A stretch of 39,530 nt of DNA from Jimgerdemannia flammicorona (taxonomy: Eukaryota; Mucoromycota; Endogonomycetes; Endogonales; Endogonaceae), in NCBI GenBank assembly GCA_003990745.1, contig RBNI01000159.1, positions 1-39,530 of the forward strand, read 5' to 3'. A model generated the notes under the pieces. That model had not been told where the DNA came from. It was given only the letters and a program-made list of their open reading frames with translations, and did not search any database. The translations under genes and the position numbers were made by a program. Shown piece by piece: positions 29,060-39,530 of this stretch; the stretch's first letter is position 1; each line of letters begins with the position of its first letter.

Positions 29060-30073
29060 TTTTTTTTTTTTTTTTTATAGTCACTTGGACTCCATTCCTT
29101 TATTAATACCCATCTATCCCATATAAATACAGTGATCCCACCCCCTATCTGATCCCCCTAGGGGGGCCCCTCCCCACTACCCCTTCCCAATAGAAGACCA
29201 CTTTGTCTAACACTATCGCCACCCTCCCACCACTCTGCTCACAGATCCTTACTACCAAACTGTGATATCATCTCCCCTGAGGACCCCAACCCACCCACCA
29301 TCCAGTCAACAGATCTCCCAACAGCCCCTCCTACCTTAACACCTTCTCCTGCAGCCCCAACTGCTGCTCCTCCTCAAATACAAAAAGCCAATGACCCACC
29401 AGTCCCACCCATATCACTAATACCCACCCTACAGTGAGCCAACTATCACTCACCCCACCCACAAGCCAAGATCTCAAGTCCTCCCAACGACCCCCCCTCC
29501 TCCACCAGCCTATGCCCCACCCCCAGTCTATTCCCTATTTCAGCCCAAAATTCCCCCAATATCTCACACTCTCTCAGCCAATGTTCTGGCATCTGTATAT
29601 GATCCCCAGCTTGCCCAACATCGTAACACTCCTCACAGTCAAATTGTCCACCATCTACCAAATGCCCCATACAGAAATTCAGCATGACATTCCTCTGCAA
29701 CATTCTCCACCATACCACCCAGAACTTGGGGGAAGCCACCTCCATACCTCTATGCTCCAAGACCAGATACTGGCCCAGCCCTACTTCTTGCCAATCTCTG
29801 CCACCTGCCAGCCACTTGGCCAAAGATCCTGGCCAAGCCCCTGCTGACACTCTACTCTCTCCCTAATATCGAACATAGCAAGTGGATCACCCCCCAGGAG
29901 CAATCTATCCCAATGCCACATATTAGACCCCCACACCACCTCCCCCTCATTACCTTGCCAGCGCAGGCCAATTTGGTGTGCTCTATCTGCCATGCCCCAA
30001 CAAAAGCTCTTGAACTGCAGCTGCTGAATTCCATTCAGCCCCACCAAAGAGAGCAGATCTCCAGAGGACCCCC
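29060..30073 (-). mobile_element. LINE copy C, 5'-truncated, inside the hAT gene
   Basis: 1014 bp with a 17-T run (29060-29076) and exact 17-bp target duplications AACAGGGCTCAAGTTGA at 29043-29059 and 30074-30090. It matches 6650-7665 of LINE copy 2 throughout. It codes for the C-terminus of ORF2 in two frames: 30047-29781 (HQIGLRWQGNEGEVVWGSN) and, after a frameshift, 29850-29446 with the CCHC finger CEECYDV...EHWLREC. Confidence 0.92.
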
Positions 30074-30090
30074 AACAGGGCTCAAGTTGA
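30074..30090. other. Target site duplication of LINE copy C, right
   Basis: Exact repeat of 29043-29059. Confidence 0.9.
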
Positions 30091-30892
30091 AGGTATTACT
30101 TATACTTAATTATTAGATATCAAATGTTAGCATCAAGACCTTTCTTAGAACAATAGTTTATTAGATTAACAGTAATTGGAAGATACATGATATTACCTTA
30201 AACTTTGTGAATATTAGCAAAATAATACATATAGATACTAATCTTACAAAGAGCCTAAAGCTAGTAATATATGATTTATTATCTAGTGATAATTAAATCA
30301 TTGCCATTATATATAATATTGCTAGTAACAATGATACTTTATTTGGGAATCTCTATCATCTACTTACTCATGTTTACTATTTTGGATATATATTAAATCT
30401 CATTATTTGTAATACTTTAGGTTCTCTTAGTAAGTCTATTGGAAAGCTACAGAAGTTGATAAAGAAGATAAAAAATTCAGTATAATGATAAATATAACTA
30501 GTGAAAGTCTGTGAATCCTCCAGAATTCCCATTTTGAAGCCTCTCTTAGATGTTATAATAAGATAGAGTTCTATATAAAAAATGTTAGTATATTCTCTGG
30601 ATATTTACAAGATAAGATTAAGAAACTATTTAGATAGATTTTGAAATATGATTTGGAAGTATTTTGATACTAAATAAATTAATATTATATCCAAATAGAG
30701 TTTAGATATATTGTATATTTTGAATAAGTAAATAAGTGATATATTTAAATTGATTTGCCAATTTCTCAAGTTTTTTGTCAAAGTGATAACTATAATATTA
30801 GCCAGGTCGATACCTTTCTCAGCTATCATTCACATTACACACATTTTTACAATATACTTTCAAGTCATTTATTGGAGAAGTATACTAAGGCA

Positions 30893-32637
30893 ATGGTAAA
30901 CAACAAGTAATCTGGAGTGCATACTAGGCAGGGCAGCCCTAGTACATTTGACTGACAGCAGGTGGAGAGAGGTCCTGGCCTGGGGGGAGGCATGAGGGGG
31001 CTGTTGGCAGGAGGATGAGAAGGGAGAGGAGGCAGCAGTGAAGGACAAGGGTCTGAGAGGGCGAGCTTTGTGGAGATGGTGAAGGGGAGGAAGCAGATAT
31101 CTGGGTTGGAGGGTTGGCTGAGGAAAGGCAAGGAGATGGAGAAGACAGCAGTTCAAGGGGGAGCAGCTCTTAGTGGTGAGGGCAGCAGAGCTGGGGGAGT
31201 AGTGGCTGGGGGGAGTGTGATGGTTGATGGCAACAGGACTGCTAATCTGGAAAAAAATCCAGAGGTGACTACTGATGGTGTGGCTGAGCAACTGAGGCTT
31301 GGAAGGCAAGGAGATTTGGCAGATGGTGTGATGGGCCTGGCAGTGGCTCCATTACTCAAGAAATCAATCTCAGCATTCATAGTGACATTGTGCTTCCAGG
31401 GCCTGGCAGTGAGAGGTGGTGGATATTGAGTTCAGAGACTGGAAAGAGACCTCGCTCAGGACTAGAGATGTGGATGTGAGGATTCAGCTGTCAGGGAAAG
31501 AAGCTACTGGGAAGGCAAGGGACTGGCCTTTGGAGATGGTCTGGGGGGCAATTCTGTATAAGGTGACAAGAGTGAAGGGGAGTGAGGAGGAGGAAGAGGA
31601 CTTGCTGGAGGTACTGGAAGAGCTGGGTGGAGCAGTGGAGCAGTGGGTGAAGGCTTGGAAGGCTTTTGTGGAGTCAACACACTTGGAGGTAGTGGATGGA
31701 AAGCAGATTCAAGTAGACATAGGCTAATGGAAAAAAGCTCAGGGACATAAGTATCAGAAGGAGCTACTGGCTAAGATGAAAAGTCGACTATAGAAGGAGA
31801 CAGATGGAAGGATAGAAACAGGGGGTACCAAAGCAAGTGTCTGGGCCAGCAAGGATGGTGGGAGTGTAGGAAAGGGAACAGGAGAGGACAGGAAAGCAGC
31901 TGGCAATAACCCATATGCTGATGGTATGCTTGAGGTCTGGGAAGAGGACTGGGAGAGATTACCTATCCCTACTCCTTTTATCAGGTGAGTTCTGGCCTCC
32001 CAGAGCAGGGTGGGAGAGGATGTGCTGATGAAGGGAGTCCAGCAGTGCAATTTGGAGTTTTGGAGGTGGCAAATGGGGGACAGGTGGTGGCGGTTGGAGA
32101 GGAGGAACTGGTGGATGTCCTGGAGGTATGGGATGAGGCTGCGAGTGTCAGGGCTGATATCACAATATTGGATGGAGGGAGACCAGTGACTCTTGGGGGG
32201 AAGGAGGTAGGAAACCTACTTTGGATATATAGGATGATGAATAACCTGGTGGCTGAAGAGTTGGGGGAGGTGGACTTGAGAGTGATGAGTGATGAGCATT
32301 AGGTGTGGATCCTGCAGAGAGATGGTGTGGAGTTGATATGAAGGCAGAGATCCTTGTGGTATATCTGAAGGAGGAAGAGTATGAGTTGGATAAGGAGCAG
32401 GAGGTGGAGCTAGCAGGGGTTGCCAGTGAGAGGGCCAAATACTGTTGGGCCAAGTGATATGGATTGCAGCTCTGGTAGGAGGTCTGCCTGGAGTACCAAG
32501 AGGAGTTTGAGAAGAAGGCAGATGGGGAGATGAATGAGCTGTTGGCTGGATTGGAGGCTCAGAGGGCTGCAGAGAAGGTGGGGACTGCAGAACATAATCT
32601 GAACATAGTGCAGGAAGAGATAAACATGGAGCAGTAG
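30893..32637 (+). pseudogene. LINE copy A ORF1
   Basis: Start at ATG 30893 (MVNNK, then a stop at the sixth codon). Shared blocks with the other copies: FD-stop-QQVERGPGLGGGM (TGA where the others have TGG), NLEKNPEVTTDG, GDLADGVMGLAVAPLLKKS, DVDVRIQLSGKEATGKARDW and the Glu-rich EEEEEDLLEVLEELGGAVEQ, ending EINMEQ at 32637. It has a deletion near 31404 compared with copy B (the part coding for the VVQLLVKGVP block is missing), several stops and frame changes. Confidence 0.75.
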
Positions 32638-32669
32638 AGATGGACTGGATAAACACACCATACTTCATT

Positions 32670-34337
32670 ATGAATAGTAGAACCAACATTTTTTCTTTGA
32701 ACATGAATTGGTTATGGGGTGCTTATTGATGTAGAAACATTTTTACTTGACTGAAGGGATTGGAGGCCAATCGCTTCCTCTTGCAGAATGTCAGGTGTGA
32801 AGATGATTTCAATAGACTAGAATGGACGAAGGAATGGGGAGGTGAGGCAGTTTGGAAGGGAAAGGTTGAGATTCTGGTATGGAAAGGCAGAGGGGAGATA
32901 AGAGATATACAGAGCTGGGGGGATAGATTAGTCTGGGGTGAGTAGATACATACAGGATGGGAGCCAGTCACAGTGGGCTCCTGTTACTGCCCTGCTGTTC
33001 AGGGTGAGTATGTGGATTGGGTGAAGGGCCTTCAGGAGAGTGGGATCCTTGCAGAGACTGGAGTGGATATGCTTGGTGGAGACTACAATATGGTTTGAGA
33101 TGTACTGTTGGATAGAACAGATAGAGGACAGGGAGCTGAGGGTTGGAGTGGAGGACTGGTAGTATGGGAGGAAGTGGAAAGGCTGAGTGCTCTGGTGGAT
33201 GTGGGTAGGGAGTGCTGGGGGGATAGAAGGGTATACACACATTGGACAGGGAGCTTGGGGATGAGAATTGATTTGATTCTAACAGCCAGCTGCTGGGGCT
33301 TAGATGTTTGGAAGTCACTGGAGGTGGAATGGTGTCCTTGGTCAAATCATTGGGGACTTTTAGGACAGGGGTATTTTGGAGGGAGTGGGGATGGGTCTGG
33401 ACATTGGTGCCTCAATTCCTCCTTATTAGATGATAAGATCTGGTGGGATGAGTGGGCTGCAGACATTCAACTAAGGGTAGAGTATTGGAGACAGGAAGGT
33501 GCCCCAGTTGGTGTTCAGTAAATGAGGATGAAAGAGATGACCAGAACCTACTGGAGTGAGGCTGGCAAGAAGGCTGGGAAGCAGAGTAGGTGACAGGTGA
33601 GATGGGCTTCTGTTAGACTGACTAGGCTCTTGGAGGATTGGGTAGGGCTAGTAATGTTGGAGGGGGGAGAGGATTGGAGATTGATGACAGCAAAAATGGA
33701 GGTTGGAGAATTACAACAGGTGTTGTAGGAAGAGGAAGAGGCAAGGGTGCCGAGCTTGGTGGCACAGCTTTATTGGTAGAGTTTGGAGGAAGGGGAGAGG
33801 CTCTCAAAGTATCTCATGAGGGCCATTCTTGTGAGAAGGATACAGCAAAGATGGGAGGGGGTACTTAACTCTGATGGTATACTGGTGCATAGTATACAAG
33901 ACATTCTTGGATCATTAAAGGAGTGATAGAGTGGATTATGGAGTGAAGAGGGGGTGGGGCTGATGCTGCTACTATTGACTGGATATTAGAGGATTGGCAC
34001 TCCATAGGCAGACAGGCTGGGTGACTTGGTATGGCCAGTACAAGAGGAAGAGATCCTCCAGGTTATTGCTGTGACAATGCCAGATATGGCACCTGGGGAG
34101 GATTGTCTGCCCTAGGACTTCTGGAAGAAGATGGTGAGAGTCCCAGGAGTACTGGGGGAGATGATGGCATTGTGTGATTTTATACTATAGTCAGGGAGAT
34201 GGGTGGGGGAGCAGGATCTGAGACTGGTGACATTGCTTTACAAGAACAAGAGAAGGAGAGAGGACTGGAAGAACTGGTGGCTGATTATGCTGCTAGACAA
34301 GGACAGAAAGTTGGTAACTAAGATGGTGGCAAAGAAG
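32670..34337 (+). pseudogene. LINE copy A ORF2, endonuclease and start of RT
   Basis: MNSRTNIFSLNMNWL at 32670. One frame is kept to 34337 despite about fifteen stops. Endonuclease blocks: LLQNVRCEDD (Asn where copies 2 and B have Asp), GGDYNMV, RIDLILT and SNHWGLLG (Asn for Asp, so the S-D-H motif is lost). The linker and first RT block (EDWKNWWLIMLLDKDRKLVT) follow. Constant frame with many stops means decay by point mutation. Confidence 0.8.
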
Positions 34338-34423
34338 ATCGACATCTCTCTCTGGTACCTCTCGGGTTATACAACTTTTGGAAAGTAACTATAATATCAT
34401 TTTGGAGAAAAGAGACTAGCAAC

Positions 34424-36434
34424 ATGGCGATTGACAGGTAATCTGATGTGTGTACTGGGCAGGGTGGCCCAAGCACGTTTGACTGGCAGCACATGGGAAG
34501 AGGCCCTGGCCTGGGGGGAGGTATGAGGGGACTGCTGGCAGGTGGATGAGATAGGGAAGAAGGCGGTAGTGGAGGACAGGGATCTGGGAGAGCGAGCTTT
34601 GCTGAGATGGTGAAGGGGAGAAGGCAGATGATAGGGCTGGAGGGTTGGTTGAGGAAAGGCAAGGAAACGGAGAAGGTGACAGTATATGGGGGAGTAGCCC
34701 TTAGCAGAGGGGGCAGTGGGGCTGGAGGTGTAGTGGCTGGGGGGGGTGTGATGGCTGATGAAAACAGGACTGCTAATCTGGAAAAAAATCCAGATATGAC
34801 TGTGGATGGTGCAGCTGAGCGACTGGGGCCTGGGAGACAAGGAGATTTGGCAGATGGTGTGATGGGCCTGACAGTGGCACTGTTACTCAAGAAATCAATC
34901 TCGATGTTCGCAGTGACACTGTGCTTCTGGGGCCTAGCAGTGATGGTGAAAATGGTACTGGGGCTGATTGCTAAGCAGGTGGCTGGAGCAGCATCCATAA
35001 AGTTTTTGAAGGGACTGGAGGGAGTGGAGGTGGGCTTTGAGGAGGCTGAGCCTTTGGAGGAAGCATTGAAGGTTGGATTGATAGTTGGGGAGGTGCGTGT
35101 TCTGATGGCATGATACCTGAAATGGGATCCCAGAGTGGTCCAACTGCTGGTGAAAGGGGTGCCCACAGTGATGGCAATAGAGACAAGAAAGAGAGTTGAG
35201 GAGGTCATGGCAGAGTATGGAGAGGTGGTGGATATTGGATTCAGGGATGATGAGGGGACCTTGCTCAGGACTAGAGATGTGGATGTGAGGATTCAGCTGA
35301 CAGGAAAGGAGGCCACCAGGAAGGCAAGGGACTGGCCTTCTAGTATGGTCTGGGGGGCAATCATGTGCAAGGTGGTGAGGGTGAAGAGGAGTAAGAAGAA
35401 GGAAGAGGACCTATTGGAAGCACTGGAAGAGTTGAGTGGTGCAGTGGAATGGCAGGTGAAGGCTTGGAGGCCTTTGAGGAGGTGATGCACTTGGAGGTGG
35501 TGGATGGGAAGCAGATTTGTGTGAGCAAGGAGCAGTGGGAACAAGATCAGGGACATAAGAGACAGAGAACTGCTGGTGAAGATGAAGGGTGGGCCTCAGA
35601 AGGATACAAGCAGAATGGTGGACATAGGGGGGGCCAAAGCGAGTGACTGGGCAGGCAAGAGAAGTGGGAGTGCTGGGAAGGGGACTGGTGAGAACAGGGA
35701 GGCAACTGGTGAGGACTCATATGTGGATGGTACACTGGAGGTTTGAGATGAGATATGGGAGGACTCCCCTACCCCTACTTCCCTTATCAGGTCGGGCCCA
35801 GCTTCTTGAAGCAGGGTGGTGGAGGATGTGCCAATGCGGGGAGCCCAGTGAGTGCAATTTGGAGTCCTGGAGGTAGTGAAAGGGGGACAAGTAGTGGCAG
35901 TTGGTGATGAGGAACTGGTGGATGTCCCAGAGGAGTGGGACGAGGCTGTGAGTGCTGGGGCTGATACCACAATACTGGATGGTGGGAGGCCAGTGACCCC
36001 TGGAGGAAGAGGTGGGGAACCTACTTTGGATGTGCAGGATGATGAACAACCTGGTGGCCGAGGAGCTGAGAGAGGTGGATTTGAGTGATGAGTACTGGAT
36101 GAGGATCCTGCAGGGGGAGGGGGTGGTGATGGCATTGAAGGCAGAAATTCTTGCGGTATATCTGGAGGAGGAGGGCTATAAGGTAGATAAGGAGTGGGAG
36201 GCAGAGATGGCAGGAGTCGCAGGAGAGAGGGCTGAATACTGCTGGACCAAGTATCATGGACTGCAGCTCTGGCAGGAATCCTGCCTGGAGTACTATAAGG
36301 AATTCGAGGAGAAGGCAGATGGGGAGATGAATGAGCTGTTGGCTGGACTGGAGGCTCAGAGGGCTGAAGAGGAGGCAGTGACCATGGAACATAATCTGGA
36401 CTTGGTGCAGGAGGAGATGAATATGGAGCAGTAG
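34424..36434 (+). pseudogene. LINE copy B ORF1
   Basis: Start MAIDR at 34424, stop at the sixth codon as in copy A. The blocks are FDWQHMGRGPGLGGGM, NLEKNPDMTVDG, GDLADGVMGLTVALLLKKS, VLGLIAKQVAGAASIKFLKG, then VVQLLVKGVPTVMAIETRKR and DVRIQLTGKEATRKARDW. A frameshift near 35470 leads to the Cys-free C-terminal part MGNLLWMCRMMNNL...YCWTKYHGLQLWQESCLEY, ending MNMEQ at 36434. This copy keeps the middle region that copy A lost, so it best shows the family ORF1. Confidence 0.78.
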
Positions 36435-36464
36435 AGAAAGTTTGATAATATACTATTTTTCACT

Positions 36465-39403
36465 ATGAATAGTACAACCAATATTTTTTCTTCGAATGTG
36501 AATGGGTTACAGAGTGCTTATTGATGTAAGAACATTTTTACTTGGCTGAAGAGATTGGAGGCTGATCTCTTCCTCTTGCAGGATGTCAGGTGTGAGGATG
36601 ACTTGGATAGACTGAAATGGACAAAGGAGTGGGGAGGTGAGGCAGTCTGGAAGGGCAAGGTTGGGATTCTGGTGTGGAAAGGCAGAGGGGAGATAAGGGA
36701 TATGCAGAGCTGGGGGGATAGATTGGTCTGGAGAGAGTGGATATGCACAGGTTGGGAGCCAGTCACAGTGGGCTCCTGTTACTTCCCTGCAGTATGGAGT
36801 GAGCATGTGAATTGGGTGAAGGGCCTACAGGAGAGTGGAATTCTTGTAGAGGTTGGGGTGGATATGCTCAGGGGGGACTTCAATATGGTCTGAGACATGT
36901 TGAGGGATAGAACTGATGGAGGACGAGGAGCTGAGGGTCAGAGTGGAGGACTGGCAGCATGGGAGGAAGTGGAAAGACTGAGTGCTCTGGTGGATGCAGG
37001 TAGAGAATGTTGGGGGGATAGGAGGGTGTACACGACTGGGCCGGAGGCCTGGGGATGAGGATTGATTGGATTCTGACAGCTTGCTGCAGGGGCTTGGATG
37101 TTTGGACATCACTGGAGGTGGAATGGTGTCCTTGGTCAGATCATTGGGGGCTTTTAGGGCAGGGACATTTTGGGGGGAGTGGGGATGGGCCTGGACATTG
37201 GTGTCTCAATTCCTCCTTACTAGATGATAAGATCTGGTAAGATGAGTGGGCTGAAGACATTCAACTGTGAGTGGAGTGCTGGAGGAAGGAAGGTGCCCCA
37301 GTTGCTATTCGGTGAATGAGGATGAAGGAGATGGCCAGGACCTCCTGGAGTGAGGCTGGTAAGGAAGCTGGGAAACAGAGAAGGCAGCAAGTGCGGTGGG
37401 CTTCCAGTAGACTGTCTAGACTCTTGGAGGACTGGGCAAGACTGGTGACATTGGAGGGAGAGGAGGACTGGAGATTGATAAGGGTAAGAATGGAGGTGGT
37501 TGAACTACAACAGGTGCTGCGAAATGAGGAAGAGGCAAGGGTCCAGGGTCTGGCAGCGCGGCTTCATTGGCAGGGGTTGGAGGAAGGAGAGCAGCCCTCA
37601 AAGTTTCTCACAAGAGCCCTTCAGGTGAAAAGGGTGCAACAAAGGTGGGAGGGGGTACTTGATGCTGATAGTATATTGGTGCATAGTGTACAAGACATTC
37701 TTGGATCATTAAAGGAGCATTGGAGTGGATTGTAGAGTGAGGAGGAGGGTGGGGCAGATACTGAGGACATTGACTGAGCGTTGGAGGATTGGCACCCTTC
37801 CCAAGCAGATGGGCTGGGTGACTTAGTACTGCTGGTGCAAGAGGAGGAGATCTGCCAGGTTCTTGCTGTGACAACCTTGAGTATGGCACCTGGGGAGGAT
37901 GATCTGCCCTGGGACTTTTGGAAAAAGATAGTGGGAGTCCCAGGAGTACTGAGAGAGATGACAGCACTGTGTGATTGGATTCTACAGACGGGGAGATGGG
38001 TGGGAGACAAGGATCTGGGGCTAGTGATATTGCTTTATAAGAACAAAGGAAGGTGAGAGGACTGGAAGAACTGGAGATCAATTATGCTACTGGATATGGA
38101 AAGAAAGTTGGTTACCAAGGTGGTGGTCACAAGGTTGCAAAAGGTGGCCCAGCAAGTCTTGGGTGATGAGCAGAGGGGCTTTGAGGGAGGCTGGCTCATC
38201 AGAGATAGCACAGCATGAGTTCATGGAGTTATTGAAGGGGTACAAGCCAGTGGATTAGATGGGCATCTGGTCTTTCTAGACCAGGAGAAGGCTTATGACC
38301 AAGTGCAATGGGTCTGGCTGGCAAAAGTATTGGATAGGATTGGGGTCCTGCACCAGTTTAGAACAGCTATGGTCAGCCTACTGGAAGGAAGTAGAGCTGT
38401 GCTCATGTGTAATAGATACAGAGGGTAGTATTTCCCCTGGGTAGGGGGGTGCCCAAGGGGGACCCACTGCCCCCATCTTGTACACTCTTTCTCTGGAGCC
38501 CTTTATAGACAGAATCAGGCAGAAGATAGTGGGGCTCTCTATCTTTGGCATTGGGTGGAAAGTAGGGGTATTTGCAGATGACATGGTGGTCAGTCTGAGA
38601 TAAATTGTAGATGTGGAGAAGCTCAAGGAGACAGTGGAGTGGTATGAGGCAAACTCTGGGGCTAAGCTTAATTGGCATAAGTGCGAAACAATGGTGTTAG
38701 GCAATGGTCTGGTGGGAGGGGAGATTATTGGTACCATTGTTCCTGCTTGTGAGGCAGTACAGTACTTGGGTATTTATCTGTCAGTATATGGATCAGTTCT
38801 GCCCAGACTTTGGTGGGAGCAGTGGGTTGGTATCTGGGAGAAGGCCCTGCAGAGCTGAGGGGGCTACCAATTGTCTCTGGCAGGATGCATTTCGATTCTG
38901 AACATCTATTGGCTGCCAAAGTTGTGATATCTGGCTTATCTTCTAGACTTCCCAGCTTGGGTGGTGAAGCAATTGATGAAGCTGGCCAATGGGTCGATCT
39001 GGGCTGGAAGGTAGAGTCAGATCAGCTGGGAGATCTTGTCCTTACTGGTGGCAAGTGGGGGACTTGGGCTGGTGGACTTTCCTAAGAGGCTGCACTGCTT
39101 GAGAGCATGGTGGCTGAAGAGAGCAGTGGAGTTGAGAGGGGATGGTTGGGTCTCCCTACTGTAGAAAGTCTGGAAGATGAGGTCCTCTCCGAGGGGTTCA
39201 ACTGGTGATCTCCTAGCACTTGTGGGCCTTCAGAATACTGAACAATTGTGATATAAAGGCTTCTGATGGGGAGTGGCAGAGGGGGCACACTACATTGAAA
39301 TTAAGTGGCAGGGAAATAAAGGGGAGGCAGCTTGGGACCCAGCAATATGGAGATGGGACTGAGTGTTACTGGGGGGCATTCTCATAATTGAGTTTGACAC
39401 TAG
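36465..39403 (+). pseudogene. LINE copy B ORF2, endonuclease and RT
   Basis: MNSTTNIFSSNVNGL at 36465, then a TGA for Trp or Arg after QSAY. Endonuclease: LLQDVRCEDD, GDFNMV, MRIDWILTACC and SDHWGLLG. The linker MRMKEMARTSWSEAGKEAG follows, then RT with GEDDLPWDFWKK, LVFLDQEKAYDQV and VFADDMVV, and KLNWHKCETMVLGNG. There are two frameshifts (between 36893 and 37055, and between 38056 and 38613) and scattered stops. It breaks off at the LTR boundary 39403/39404. Confidence 0.82.
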
Positions 39404-39530
39404 TGTAACGTGCCGGCTCAATGGAGGCAAATTACAAGGTTGGGGGTTGATGTAGTTTGGCTTGAGCCCCCAGTTACTTTGTTAAAAGCAACAAAATGTT
39501 CTTGGTGTTTAGCGGTATAATAGTCAAGAT
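39404..39530 (-). repeat. Start of another Gypsy LTR, running off the right edge
   Basis: TGTAACGTGCCGGCTC then the same sequence as 2830-2970 and 14884-15025. This is the end of an LTR of the dUTPase Gypsy family, coding strand minus if the element is whole. It keeps CCGG and TAGCGG where the other two LTRs have CTGG or CCAG and TAGTGG, so it is a less decayed copy. It is short by about 15 bp after CAAAATGTTCT. Confidence 0.88.

Larger units (their letters stand above)
28780..30810 (+). pseudogene. hAT-family transposase remnant, interrupted by a LINE
   Basis: The frame before and after the LINE at 29060-30073 reads as the central part of a fungal hAT transposase. It runs NFYQLIVNLIVTGYQLFSTI, SSFKYLFYIL, then after the insertion SNVSIKTFLRTIVY, INSNWKIHDITLNFVNI, IYNIASNNDTLFGNL (hAT proteins normally have T-x-D-N-A-S-N-N here) and GYILNLIICNTLGSL (usual C-x-x-H-x-L-N-L). 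The Asp before N in the first and the Cys/His in the second are missing. There are about six stops over 300 codons. LINE copy A replaces the end at about 30810. Confidence 0.72.
30810..34337 (+). mobile_element. LINE copy A, 3' part displaced by copy B
   Basis: It starts with the family leader at about 30810, inside hAT sequence. ORF1 is 30893-32637 and ORF2 begins at 32670, ending abruptly at about 34337 in the reverse transcriptase (LVTKMVAKK), where the leader of copy B starts. The missing 3' part probably lies beyond copy B, outside the window. Confidence 0.82.
34338..39403 (+). mobile_element. LINE copy B, inserted into copy A, cut by a Gypsy LTR
   Basis: The leader begins at about 34338 inside the RT of copy A. 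ORF1 runs 34424-36434 and ORF2 from 36465 to 39403, where a Gypsy LTR starts. The family sequence at the break corresponds to roughly 400 bp before the C-terminal CCHC finger. The 3' end is outside the window. Confidence 0.83.

Overview
The window looks like gene-poor, repeat-choked chromosomal DNA of a filamentous fungus. I see no convincing host gene, tRNA, rRNA or CRISPR array. The organism call rests on the repeat families: a Ty3/Gypsy element carrying a dUTPase domain (elements of that type are known from basidiomycetes such as Phanerochaete), a non-LTR element with AP-endonuclease and reverse transcriptase, an intron-bearing DDE transposase of a kind widespread in fungi, and a hAT remnant. 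Short introns (about 50-85 nt) and heavy C-to-T/G-to-A decay also fit a fungus, more likely a basidiomycete than anything else. The species is not identifiable from this sequence.

Layout. 1-455 is the 5' end of a LINE copy (minus strand) running off the left edge. 456-1720 is a degenerate foldback satellite. 1799-2829 and 16387-17344 are the two halves of one DDE transposase gene (minus strand). They are separated by a 13.56-kb Gypsy element (2830-16386) with two 1.5-kb LTRs and a 4-bp ATAG target duplication. That Gypsy element carries Gag, protease, a Cys-rich/acidic segment, dUTPase and a tail, but no reverse transcriptase, RNase H or integrase. It is itself interrupted by a near full-length LINE (6645-12544, minus strand, 15-bp target duplication). 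17400-20870 holds minisatellites and the same foldback satellite, repeatedly as inverted pairs. 20916-21516 is an AT-rich element with long terminal inverted repeats. 21515-25057 is a 5'-truncated second Gypsy element (RT end, RNase H, integrase, tail, LTR) containing a 102-bp micro-LINE insertion. 25058-28270 holds an unrecognised broken ORF and several minisatellites. 28780-30810 is a hAT transposase remnant interrupted by a 1-kb truncated LINE. 30810-34337 and 34338-39403 are two plus-strand LINE copies, the second inserted into the first. At 39404 another Gypsy LTR begins and leaves the window.

History. The order of insertion can be read from the nesting. On the left: satellite, then DDE transposon, then Gypsy, then LINE. 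On the right: hAT, then LINE copies, then LINE in LINE, then Gypsy LTR. The elements share a decay signature. The two LTRs of one element differ repeatedly by TG in one and CA in the other at the same place, which points to ancestral CpG sites lost by cytosine deamination. Most coding remnants keep frame over long stretches but carry stops at former Gln, Arg or Trp codons, so decay by point mutation dominates over indels.
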